Both the position numbers and the translations under genes were made by a program. A stretch of 50,489 bases of DNA, taken from the NCBI GenBank assembly GCA_031285905.1, contig JAITVH010000173.1, positions 1-50,489 on the forward strand. The letters run 5' to 3'. The notes under the pieces were generated by a model that had not been told where the DNA came from, ran no database searches, and saw only the letters and a list, made by a program, of their open reading frames with translations. Positions 24,658 to 32,670 of this stretch are shown here, one piece after another. How positions within the stretch are numbered: the stretch's first letter is position 1; every line of letters begins with the position of its first letter. Origin of the DNA: Prevotella sp. (GTDB taxonomy: Bacteria; Bacteroidota; Bacteroidia; Bacteroidales; Dysgonomonadaceae).

Positions 24658-25014
24658 ATGCAAAGTTTTTTACCAAATGGCAATTGTCCTGTCCGTAATA
24701 TCCTGAGCAAACTGGCCGATAAATGGTCTATGTTAGTTCTGATAACACTCCATTCAAACGGTGTTATGCGATTCGGTGATATCCACAAAACCATAGGTGA
24801 CGTTTCGCACCGGATGTTAACTGTAACCCTAAAATCATTGGAAGCGGACGGACTGGTTACAAGAAAAGTATATGCCGAAATCCCTCCCCGGGTAGAATAT
24901 GACCTGACCGAAACCGGAACCAGTCTTATACCGCATATACAGGAACTGGTACAGTGGGCATCTGATCATCTGGATGAAATAACAAAGTCCCGTTCAAAAA
25001 AAGTGAATGTGTGA
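24658..25014 (+). CDS. HxlR-family transcriptional regulator
   Basis: The product has 118 residues from the ATG at 24658. An in-frame upstream start at 24616 would add a non-family leader, so I reject it. It begins MQSFLPNGNCPVRNILSKL with C10 at the position used for redox or electrophile sensing in HypR-like members. The winged helix includes WSMLVLITLHSNGVMRFGDIHK, SHRMLTVTLKSLEADGLV and PPRVEYDLTETG. It probably controls the divergent DJ-1 gene and itself. Confidence 0.9.
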   Translation: MQSFLPNGNCPVRNILSKLADKWSMLVLITLHSNGVMRFGDIHKTIGDVSHRMLTVTLKSLEADGLVTRKVYAEIPPRVEYDLTETGTSLIPHIQELVQWASDHLDEITKSRSKKVNV

Positions 25015-25017
25015 TAA

Positions 25018-25782
25018 TCAAAATCCTGTCACTAATAATCGACTAGCTCCCTTTATACCACACTTCTGATATTTATTATAAGCAGATGCTGCGCTTTGCT
25101 GTACGGCTTGCGGAGTTCCGCCATTAATATATGTGCTTATGGCATCGTGTAAGGTATAAGCTTCGGGACACATCAGATGGGTAGTCCACAATAAAGGATT
25201 GGCTTTGGCAGACTTAAGGTAAGGAGCAAAATATTGCTTGCTGGCACAGGCAAGGATTATGGCATCCCGCTTCTCTCCATCTTCATTCTGAAAGGTATTT
25301 GTAAGCGAGAAATCCATCAAACCGTTATGGCCGATATAAGCTAAAAGCTTCGCATTACCGTTAATCCCGATTACAGATCTACCAACCATCACAGTATCTT
25401 TTTTCGTACCTGCACAGGATTTAAGAAAGTCAATTGTACAATCTTTAATATATTGCCCATCATAGGCATCCGCTACCAGATAATAATCTTTGGATGTATG
25501 CTTAAAAACAATACGTTCAAGACGAATGTTATCCACTTTCTTCCGGCTCACTTCTTTCCACTCTGCACTTTTCCGAAAATAAGTACGTATACCATAGCCA
25601 CAACCCCAATAGAGATTAGAAGCCGGATCCTGCCCGTTACCGATGCCTTTCGGCACTTTCACTATTCCCTGATATTTATTGTCACAAAGGGCAACCAGTA
25701 CATGAATGGTTTTTATTTCCTGTGCATAAAAAGAAACAAAAATCAGATGGACGGAAAACAATAAAATAATTTTTTTCTTCAT
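25018..25782 (-). CDS. Secreted protein of unknown function, possible caspase-like fold
   Basis: The product has 254 residues with a signal peptide to about residue 21 (FYAQ). The visible pattern is a strand TIHVLVALCDN, then LLAYIGHNGLMDFSL (H152) and RDAIILACASKQYF (C179). A hydrophobic strand followed by GH and a later strand followed by AC-A-S recall the His and Cys motifs of clan CD peptidases (caspase/gingipain). Both motifs are imperfect (GHNG rather than GHG, no Asp before Ala-Cys). Seven further Cys residues suggest an exported, possibly disulfide-bonded protein. Treat the fold as a hypothesis. Confidence 0.55.
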   Translation of the reverse strand: MKKKIILLFSVHLIFVSFYAQEIKTIHVLVALCDNKYQGIVKVPKGIGNGQDPASNLYWGCGYGIRTYFRKSAEWKEVSRKKVDNIRLERIVFKHTSKDYYLVADAYDGQYIKDCTIDFLKSCAGTKKDTVMVGRSVIGINGNAKLLAYIGHNGLMDFSLTNTFQNEDGEKRDAIILACASKQYFAPYLKSAKANPLLWTTHLMCPEAYTLHDAISTYINGGTPQAVQQSAASAYNKYQKCGIKGASRLLVTGF

Positions 25783-25800
25783 GAATTACCTATTTTATAG

Positions 25801-25823
25801 TATAGATAAATTCAAAATAAAAA
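25801..25823. repeat. Solo end fragment of the interspersed repeat (copy D)
   Basis: The 23-base block beginning TATAGATAAATTC is identical to 10153-10175 in copy B and close to the end of copies A and C. No other module is present. Confidence 0.65.
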
Positions 25824-25857
25824 ATTCATAAATCTGACGTATATTTTTCTAATTTAT

Positions 25858-26859
25858 TTAATGGTTATTGAATAAATATCGCTGAATAAAGTCCATAAAT
25901 ATCTTTTTATCAGTCCCCTGCCTTCTTTTCATCCTATTCCATATATCTTCAGAATAAGTCAGCTTATTGCCTTTATTATCCTCATATACCATTTCATCGA
26001 AGATATTCTTCTTAAGAGTGGCGGTCTCATTCTGATTGTTCTTAAACTTTAAATCGTCAAAGATATCCACGCTATATTCTTCTTTATAGCCTGACAATCC
26101 TTTGCATATATCCATTAACCAGAAAAAAGCGGCCTCTTCATCCCCTTTAAAATCAGCCAGAATATCTTTCCAGAATTCTTTCGAATACTTAATCTCATTG
26201 TTGGCGGCATCCTTATATATCCAGGTATCAAATATATCTTTTGTTAGCGACGCTGTTTCTCTATGATTTTCTTCCAGTTTCAGATAACCGAAGATATCCC
26301 TGCTTATTTTTCTGTTAACTCCATTCCTTTCAATGAACTTATCTCCAAAAATATCTTCCCCTATTGTTGTCTTATTGCCCTTATTATCCTCAATTACCGT
26401 ATTGCCAAAGATGTCTTCTTTTATTGTCTTCTTATATCCCTTATTATTTTCTATCACCGTATTGTCAAAGATATCTTTACTGATCTTAGTCCTATTACCT
26501 TTGTTGTCTTCTATTATAGTATTACCGAAGATATCTTTCTCTACTTTCTTTTTATTGCCTTTGTTATCCTCTATCACCGTATTGTCAAAGATATCCTTAC
26601 CGATCTTAGTCCTGTTACCCTTATTATCCTCAATAATCTTATTGCCGAAAATATCCTCTTTAATTGTCGTTTTGTTGCCTTTACTATCTTCTATAATAGT
26701 ATTGCCAAAGATATCTTTCTTGATTGTCTTCTTGTTCCCCTCTTCATCTTCAATGATAGTGTTGCCAAAAATGTCTTTGGTTACTTTTTCTTTCTTTTGG
26801 GCATAAATTGCAGATGTAACCAATGTAAAGCAGAATAAAAGTATTAGATAACGTTTCAT
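25858..26859 (-). CDS. Secreted protein of tandem 20-residue repeats
   Basis: The product has 333 residues with a signal peptide MKRYLILLFCFTLVTSAIYAQ. From residue 29 it is built of 20-residue units with consensus DIFGNTIIEDNKGNKTTIKE. Seven are nearly perfect (29-168) and several more are decayed (169-227, and two after a non-repeat insert at about 228-265). The pattern D-I-F-G/D-x-x-h-h-E alternates hydrophobic and charged residues, as in a beta-solenoid or beta-hairpin stack. It is probably periplasmic or surface exposed. Function unknown; the DNA repeats (60 bp) may allow copy-number change. Confidence 0.8.
   Translation of the reverse strand: MKRYLILLFCFTLVTSAIYAQKKEKVTKDIFGNTIIEDEEGNKKTIKKDIFGNTIIEDSKGNKTTIKEDIFGNKIIEDNKGNRTKIGKDIFDNTVIEDNKGNKKKVEKDIFGNTIIEDNKGNRTKISKDIFDNTVIENNKGYKKTIKEDIFGNTVIEDNKGNKTTIGEDIFGDKFIERNGVNRKISRDIFGYLKLEENHRETASLTKDIFDTWIYKDAANNEIKYSKEFWKDILADFKGDEEAAFFWLMDICKGLSGYKEEYSVDIFDDLKFKNNQNETATLKKNIFDEMVYEDNKGNKLTYSEDIWNRMKRRQGTDKKIFMDFIQRYLFNNH
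26356..26775 (-). repeat. 60-bp coding tandem repeats (7 near-perfect units)
   Basis: Seven consecutive 60-base units encode the DIFGNT...-type repeats. The repeat length is an exact multiple of three, so gain or loss of units keeps the frame. Confidence 0.88.
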
Positions 26860-26938
26860 AAGTATTCAATTATTTAGTGAAACAATCTTATGTATATAAT
26901 ATAAAGACGCCTTGCACCCACAAAGGTTTAAGCAATTT

Positions 26939-28162
26939 TTATTTTCTTAAGGATTCTATCCGTTGCAACAATGTAGGATGAGAATAATAGAAGAAAACGT
27001 ATAAAGGATCGGGGTTGAGGTTGCTAAGTGAGTTAACTGATAATTTTTTCAATCCGCTTATTAAAGGCTCTGCCAGTCCGAAAGAGGCTGCATAGGCATC
27101 CGCCTGATATTCATTCTTGCGGCTGAAGATACTGGAGAATATACCTAGTATTAATGATACCGGGGTAAACAAAACAGAAAAAGCGATAAGCCCTAAATGA
27201 AATGATGGCTGACTGCCACCCAATGCTATGGCAATATCCACATTGCCGAGAAATAATGAGAGCAGGTATAATATCACGCCTGTATAGCATATAGAAATAA
27301 GCATTCCCTGCAAGGTATGTTTTTTCTTATAATGCCCTATCTCATGGGCGAGGACAGCTACAATCTCCTGCGTGCTCAGATCATTTATCAATGTATCGAA
27401 CAATACAATACGCTTCTTTGCTCCAAAACCAGTAAAGTATGCATTCGCTTTGGATGAACGCTTGGAAGCATTCATCACATAAATATTATTGAGAGCAAAT
27501 CCAGCCTTATTAGCAAAAGCTTCTATAGCATCCCTGAGTTCACCTTCACCTAACGGTGTCTGTTTATTAAATAATGGTACAATAATATTGGAATAAAACA
27601 GGGACATAAATAAAGAAAATACAGTAACAGCGCCCCAGGCATACAACCAGGCATATTCCCCCAATGTGTTATATAGCCAGACAATTAATGTAAGAATCAA
27701 TCCTCCTAATACAGCAGTAAGCAAAAGCCCTTTCAGTTTGTCCAGCCAAAATGTCTTTCTGGTAGATTTATTAAACCCGAACCGTTCTTCAATCACAAAA
27801 GTTGAATAATAATCGAACGGCAGGGTAATAATATCATTGATAATATAAATTAAGCCAAAGAAAGCAAGTGTCAATACTATCTCATTGTCTATATATTGCC
27901 TCAGTAGTTCATCCAGCCAGCCAAATAAACCAAGTAACAATATAGCTACCATTATTATAAAAGAGAACAGGCTGGTATATAATCCAAAGCGGCTGCTTGT
28001 CTTCTGGTATTCTTGTTGTCTGGCATAATCTTCCTTATTATAAATACCTTCCAGTTGCAAAGGTATTTCAGGACTCATTCGTTTACGATTACGATATGAC
28101 AGATATTGAGTCCAAAGGAAATCGAGAACAACAATAAGGAGTATAATTATCAGATAAATCAT
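26939..28162 (-). CDS. M48 family metallopeptidase (Ste24-like)
   Basis: The product has 407 residues with several membrane segments. The zinc motif HEIGHYKKKH gives ligands H273 and H277 with E274 as base, and E351 in NEYQADAYA is the likely third ligand. The long N-terminal membrane part and the C-terminal F-x-Y-SHP motif (FFYYSHPTLLQRIESL) match Ste24/CAAX-protease-type M48 enzymes. It probably degrades or processes membrane proteins. It is the last gene of the tsaD operon, 12 bases after the lipoprotein gene. Confidence 0.9.
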   Translation of the reverse strand: MIYLIIILLIVVLDFLWTQYLSYRNRKRMSPEIPLQLEGIYNKEDYARQQEYQKTSSRFGLYTSLFSFIIMVAILLLGLFGWLDELLRQYIDNEIVLTLAFFGLIYIINDIITLPFDYYSTFVIEERFGFNKSTRKTFWLDKLKGLLLTAVLGGLILTLIVWLYNTLGEYAWLYAWGAVTVFSLFMSLFYSNIIVPLFNKQTPLGEGELRDAIEAFANKAGFALNNIYVMNASKRSSKANAYFTGFGAKKRIVLFDTLINDLSTQEIVAVLAHEIGHYKKKHTLQGMLISICYTGVILYLLSLFLGNVDIAIALGGSQPSFHLGLIAFSVLFTPVSLILGIFSSIFSRKNEYQADAYAASFGLAEPLISGLKKLSVNSLSNLNPDPLYVFFYYSHPTLLQRIESLRK

Positions 28163-28174
28163 TACTATAATATT

Positions 28175-28663
28175 TTACTTTTTAGATATCATATCTATTA
28201 TCTCTTTATATTCATCTTCTGAATAATCTAGCCGTCCGAAAGCATTTGCACCCTTTGTTATCTCGCCATTAACAAAAGAAACACCAAACAACTTATCATC
28301 TATAATAAAAGCAATAAGATTTCCTATTGCGGCTCTGGTCGCAATTCTCCACCATTCAGTAGCTTGTTTATCAAACTGCATTATTATAGATACCTCCCCA
28401 TGGATATTCTTATACAATTCTATCTCACTTAGATTATCAATTACAGCAATAGGTTTAGGATTGAGAATATATAATTCATCCGTTTTTTGAAGCTTACGTA
28501 CAAAACCATTGTTATCATCTACAACATAATACCAGCCTGATACCAATATCGAGTCATTCAGGTTCTGCTGGTACAAAGCATCCAAATCCACAGGAGCATC
28601 GGCTTTACCTTTACACCCATAACAGAAAAACGCCAAAGCAAAAAAGAGAAAGATATTCTTCAT
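28175..28663 (-). CDS. Lipoprotein with SecD/F P1-head-like domain
   Basis: The product has 162 residues from the ATG at 28663 (an upstream start adds six residues before the signal). Its lipobox is FCYGC. The mature part contains SGWYYVVDDNNGFV, LNPKPIAVIDNLSEIEL and WWRIATRAAIGNLIAFIIDDK followed by FVNGEITKGAN. This series resembles the P1 head subdomain of SecD (T-x-x-xIG-x-xhAhhhDg-x-hx-x-P). It lies between tsaD and the M48 protease in one operon, on the outer side of a membrane. No SecDF function is shown. Confidence 0.6.
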   Translation of the reverse strand: MKNIFLFFALAFFCYGCKGKADAPVDLDALYQQNLNDSILVSGWYYVVDDNNGFVRKLQKTDELYILNPKPIAVIDNLSEIELYKNIHGEVSIIMQFDKQATEWWRIATRAAIGNLIAFIIDDKLFGVSFVNGEITKGANAFGRLDYSEDEYKEIIDMISKK

Positions 28664-28681
28664 ATAATCTTTATTAATCAA

Positions 28682-29698
28682 CTACATTACCACCCTCGAA
28701 TATGGTGCTGCATCCATCGGGCAAAAGTCTCCATCCAGATATTTAAAGTAGCCGGTAATCGCTATCATAGCCGCATTGTCGGTCGTATATCCAAAGGGAG
28801 GAATATAAATTTTCCAGCCATACTGTTTGGCATGTTCCTGAAAAGCATTGCGCAAGCCCGAATTGGCAGAAACCCCTCCTGCCACAGCAACATCTTTTAT
28901 CCCTAAATCCTTTGCTGCTTTCCGAAGTTTGTCCATCAGTACATCTACAATCGTTTTTTGTAACGAAGCACACAAATCAGCTTTATTCTTTTCTATAAAA
29001 TCCGGATTTTTCTTCAACTCATCACGCAACAGGTAAAGGAATGAAGTCTTCAGTCCGCTGAAACTATAATCATAACCTTGTATATGAGGTTTGTTTAACT
29101 TAAACTTTTCGGCGTTGCCCTCTTTAGCCAACCTGTCTACAACTGGCCCTCCGGGATAACCCAATCCCATTACCTTGGCACATTTATCAAAAGCCTCACC
29201 TGCAGCATCATCGATTGTCTGCCCGATAATCTCCATTTCTTTGTACGACTTCACCAATATTATCTGTGAATTTCCACCCGATACCAAAAGACATAAGAAA
29301 GGGAATTGAGGTGCATGATTATCTTCTTTATTCTCTTTAATAAAATGCGCTAAAACATGGGCATGAAGATGATTAACATCTACCATTGGTATATTCAGGG
29401 CAGTAGAAAATCCTTTGGCAAAAGACGTACCCACAAGCAAAGACCCCATCAATCCGGGCCCACGCGTAAAAGCAATTGCCGTAAGGTCTTCCTTTTTGAT
29501 TCCGGCTTGTTTAATGGCTTGGTCTACCACAGGGATAATATTTTGCTGATGCGCCCTCGATGCTAGTTCGGGTACAACCCCTCCGTAGTTTTCATGTACC
29601 TTTTGACTCGATATTATGTTGGAAAGCAACACCCCATCCTGTATTACTGCGGCGGCAGTATCATCACAAGAAGACTCTATTCCTAATATTGTTATCAT
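28682..29698 (-). CDS. tsaD: tRNA N6-threonylcarbamoyladenosine transferase
   Basis: The product has 338 residues, the normal TsaD length. It transfers the threonylcarbamoyl group to A37 of ANN-decoding tRNAs, in complex with TsaB and TsaE. Visible motifs are ILGIESSCDDTAAAVI, the metal-binding HLHAHVLAHF, LVSGGNSQIILV, the GEAFDKCAKVMGLGYPGGP block and GGVSANSGLR. It heads an operon with the SecD-like lipoprotein and M48 protease genes. Repeat copy C lies directly upstream. Confidence 0.97.
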   Translation of the reverse strand: MITILGIESSCDDTAAAVIQDGVLLSNIISSQKVHENYGGVVPELASRAHQQNIIPVVDQAIKQAGIKKEDLTAIAFTRGPGLMGSLLVGTSFAKGFSTALNIPMVDVNHLHAHVLAHFIKENKEDNHAPQFPFLCLLVSGGNSQIILVKSYKEMEIIGQTIDDAAGEAFDKCAKVMGLGYPGGPVVDRLAKEGNAEKFKLNKPHIQGYDYSFSGLKTSFLYLLRDELKKNPDFIEKNKADLCASLQKTIVDVLMDKLRKAAKDLGIKDVAVAGGVSANSGLRNAFQEHAKQYGWKIYIPPFGYTTDNAAMIAITGYFKYLDGDFCPMDAAPYSRVVM

Positions 29699-29712
29699 TT
29701 CTTCAATTCAAA

Positions 29713-29812
29713 TTTTAACTAAAAGGTTACAAAGGTTACACTTTTTTGATCTTTTCTCTTGAGCTATCAGCTAATGGCTAAAAGCTAACGGCTGTATCTA
29801 CTATAGATAAAT
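29713..29812 (-). repeat. Interspersed composite repeat, copy C
   Basis: Between tsaD and gldB. It has one TTTTAACTAAAAGG core (29713-29726), the palindromes GCTATCAGCTAATGGC and AGCTAACGGCT, and the end block. The last 30 bases (29783-29812) are the exact complement of 3942-3971 in copy A. The GTAGGGG hairpin is missing here. Confidence 0.75.
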
Positions 29813-29977
29813 CAACAAGAAAAACTTTATATCTTAACTTAAACAATGTTCTCTTCCTTTGAGAAAATCAAAATAAAACAGCGAATTATCCGTTTTATAT
29901 AAATAGCCTCTTTAAAGGAGAACAAAATTAGGAAATATAAATTATCTTCGCAAAGAAGAACTCTTAAAAGGAAATAA

Positions 29978-30970
29978 ATGAAGAATATATCTTACCTATT
30001 GGTTATCACGATTATATCTTTTATAGCTTGTTCGAGTACAACTAAAAAAGGAAATGATAATGAAGCACAGGCAGAAATAAAAATCCTCCGTTTTGACAAG
30101 GATATATATAATTACCTACAAAATCCGAATGTAGAAACAGAATCCCAATTAAAAGATAGATACCCTCTCCTACTCCCGGCTTTTGGAAGGGTAACAATGA
30201 ATAACAGCGATCCTGAAACATTTTTCTTAAGTTTACGGGAATACTTCTCTCATCCGGCATTAATGGGTATATATAAAGATGCACTCTCTACCTTCGACAA
30301 TTTAAGCCCTTATGAGCAGGAGTTAACATTAGTAAATCAGCGAGTTTCCGAACATCTTACAGGCAAACAATTACCTCAATTTGCTATGCATGTATCAGGA
30401 TTCCGCGAAAATGTAATCATTCTGAATAATCTGATATCAATTTCTGCCGACAAATACCTTGGAAGTAATTACGCAGCATATAAAGAATTCTTTCAGCCTT
30501 ATGAGAGGCAACAAATGCAACCTCAGTTTATCGTAAAAGATTATACTAAAGCATGGTTGATGAGCGATATTATAAAAACTGAAACTGAAAATCAAACATT
30601 ACTTTCTGCGATGATAGATGAAGGAAAAATCCTCTATGCATTATCTATTTTACTACCTGAAACAACGAAAGACGATCTGATGGGTTACACATCCGCTCAA
30701 TCTGCATGGTGTAAAGAAAACGAGAAAGAGACATGGAAACAGATAGTTAAACAAAATTATCTGTTCTCAACCGATTATATGCTCATCAATCGTATTATAG
30801 ATGAAGCACAGGCTACAATCGATATATCAGAAAAGTCTCCGGGAAGACTTGGTTGCTGGATAGGTTGGCAGATAATAGAAAAATATGCCAAACGTAAAGA
30901 TATATCATTGCAGGAAATTATAAACACAGATGCACAAACTATACTCAAAGATTCTAAATATAATCCATAG
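29978..30970 (+). CDS. gldB: GldB-like lipoprotein
   Basis: The product has 330 residues with lipobox FIAC. It contains DKDIYNYLQNP near the start, REYFSHPAL, VSGFRENVIILNNLISISADKYLGSNYAAYKEF and PGRLGCWIGWQIIEKYA, all typical of GldB. In flavobacteria GldB is a gliding-motility lipoprotein; in Bacteroidales it occurs without other gld genes, where its role is unclear. The active metal-binding residues proposed for related proteins cannot be confirmed here. It is monocistronic. Confidence 0.85.
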   Translation: MKNISYLLVITIISFIACSSTTKKGNDNEAQAEIKILRFDKDIYNYLQNPNVETESQLKDRYPLLLPAFGRVTMNNSDPETFFLSLREYFSHPALMGIYKDALSTFDNLSPYEQELTLVNQRVSEHLTGKQLPQFAMHVSGFRENVIILNNLISISADKYLGSNYAAYKEFFQPYERQQMQPQFIVKDYTKAWLMSDIIKTETENQTLLSAMIDEGKILYALSILLPETTKDDLMGYTSAQSAWCKENEKETWKQIVKQNYLFSTDYMLINRIIDEAQATIDISEKSPGRLGCWIGWQIIEKYAKRKDISLQEIINTDAQTILKDSKYNP

Positions 30971-31087
30971 AATTTTTTAAACAGCTCTGACACATATAAT
31001 CAACAAGGAGACAATACTTTACTATAAAAATAAAAAGTTATTAACAGCCGTTTAATAACTTAAATCGTCTTTCTTCATTATAACTTT

Positions 31088-31095
31088 TACCTTTG
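31088..31095 (+). promoter_or_regulatory. -7 element for dnaB
   Basis: TACCTTTG fits TAnnTTTG and lies 29 bases before the ATG at 31125, which is preceded by AAAGGAG. No clear TTG at the usual distance. Confidence 0.45.
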
Positions 31096-31124
31096 AACTG
31101 TAAAAAGAAAGGAGTACATTAATC

Positions 31125-32648
31125 ATGGCAGATAATAATAAAAATCAGGGAAGGCGTAAACCGAAAGAGACCGTTATGATTCCCGATATAGGTAAAGTAC
31201 AACCTCAGGCGAGGGAATTGGAAGAAGCTGTACTCGGAGCGCTGATGCTCGAAAAAGATGCCTATTCTTTAATCAGCGATATACTTAAACCTGAAAGTTT
31301 TTACGACTCTGTTCATCAAACAATTTACAGGGCAATAGTTGATCTGGCTGTACGTCAGGCTCCTATAGATATGCTGACTGTCGTTGAACAACTCCGTAAA
31401 GAAGGTGAATTGGAAGCTGTAGGCGGCCCTGTTTATATTGCGCAATTAACAGACAAAGTAGCCTCCGCAGCTCATATTGAATTCCATGCACGTATCATAG
31501 CTCAAAAATATCTGGCACGGGAACTAATCTCTTTTTCGTCAAATGTGACCAATAAAGCTTTTGATGAAACATCCGATGTAGACGACCTGATTCAGGAAGC
31601 CGAAAGCAAATTGTTTGAAATATCGCAAGGAAATGTAAAGAAAGATGTAACACAAATAAACCCTGTCATCAAGGAAGCCCTTAATCTTCTTGAGATAGCG
31701 GCGAATAGGCCGGAAGGATTAAGTGGCCTGCAAACCGGATTTACGCCATTGGACAAAATAACCTCGGGATGGCAAAATTCCGATTTGGTTATTATTGCTG
31801 CCCGTCCTGCGATGGGTAAAACGGCATTTGTATTGTCGATGGCTAAGAATATGGCCGTATCCTATAATTATCCGGTAGCGCTTTTCTCCCTCGAAATGTC
31901 CAACGTACAGTTAGTAAACCGTTTGATTGTAAATACCTGCGAAATTCCGGGTGAAAAAATCAAGAACGGACAGCTCGCACCATATGAATGGGAACAGCTT
32001 GACTTTAAAATAAAAGAACTATACGACGCCCCTCTATTTATAGACGATACGCCAAGCTTATCGGTTTTTGAACTTAGGACAAAGGCGCGTAGGCTGGTAC
32101 GCGAGCATGGAATTAAGATGATTATCATCGACTACCTTCAGTTGATGAATGCCAGTGGAATGAACTATGGAAGCCGCGAACAGGAAGTAAGTATGATCTC
32201 CCGGTCATTGAAAGGACTGGCTAAAGAACTGAATATCCCTATCATTGCACTTTCCCAGTTGAATCGTGGTGTAGAAGGCCGTACTGGTGCTGAAGGCAAA
32301 CGCCCTCAGTTATCCGACCTGCGCGAATCGGGCGCCATTGAGCAAGACGCTGATATGGTATGCTTTATCCACCGTCCCGAATATTATAAGATACTGGAAG
32401 ACGATAAAGGTAACTCACTTATAGGATTAGCCGAAATAATAATTGCAAAACACCGTAATGGCGCCACCGGAGATGTAATGCTGCGCTTTAAAAGCGAATT
32501 TGCCCGCTTCCAGAATATCGATGATGACTACAATTTCGGGCCGGGGCAAAACTTCACTTCTAAAATCAATGGAAATACCCCATTCGACGCTCCTGATCCG
32601 GGAATGGGAGCTTTACAAAGCGGAGGGAATGACTTTGTTCCATTTTAG
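31125..32648 (+). CDS. dnaB: Replicative DNA helicase DnaB
   Basis: The product has 507 residues, normal for Bacteroidota DnaB. The N-terminal domain starts near ARELEEAVLGALMLEKDAY. The RecA-like ATPase follows, with Walker A RPAMGKT, the VALFSLEMS loop, Walker B-like IIIDYLQLM and the arginine-finger region HRNGATGDVMLRF. It unwinds DNA ahead of the replication fork as a hexamer. No intein is present. An insertion sequence begins 23 bases after its stop and may have separated it from its natural terminator. Confidence 0.97.
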   Translation: MADNNKNQGRRKPKETVMIPDIGKVQPQARELEEAVLGALMLEKDAYSLISDILKPESFYDSVHQTIYRAIVDLAVRQAPIDMLTVVEQLRKEGELEAVGGPVYIAQLTDKVASAAHIEFHARIIAQKYLARELISFSSNVTNKAFDETSDVDDLIQEAESKLFEISQGNVKKDVTQINPVIKEALNLLEIAANRPEGLSGLQTGFTPLDKITSGWQNSDLVIIAARPAMGKTAFVLSMAKNMAVSYNYPVALFSLEMSNVQLVNRLIVNTCEIPGEKIKNGQLAPYEWEQLDFKIKELYDAPLFIDDTPSLSVFELRTKARRLVREHGIKMIIIDYLQLMNASGMNYGSREQEVSMISRSLKGLAKELNIPIIALSQLNRGVEGRTGAEGKRPQLSDLRESGAIEQDADMVCFIHRPEYYKILEDDKGNSLIGLAEIIIAKHRNGATGDVMLRFKSEFARFQNIDDDYNFGPGQNFTSKINGNTPFDAPDPGMGALQSGGNDFVPF

Positions 32649-32670
32649 CTTCGACCTATTTATTAAAAAT

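Noticed and set aside
26356..26775. Regular 60-bp repeats as a CRISPR array
   Set aside because: The repeats are contiguous, without unique spacers, stay in one reading frame, and no cas gene is present.
26263..26838. Long plus-strand open frames rich in Ile/Leu opposite the repeat gene
   Set aside because: They are antisense images of the 60-bp repeats; the periodic DNA has few stops in several frames. The minus-strand protein has a signal peptide and a regular unit.
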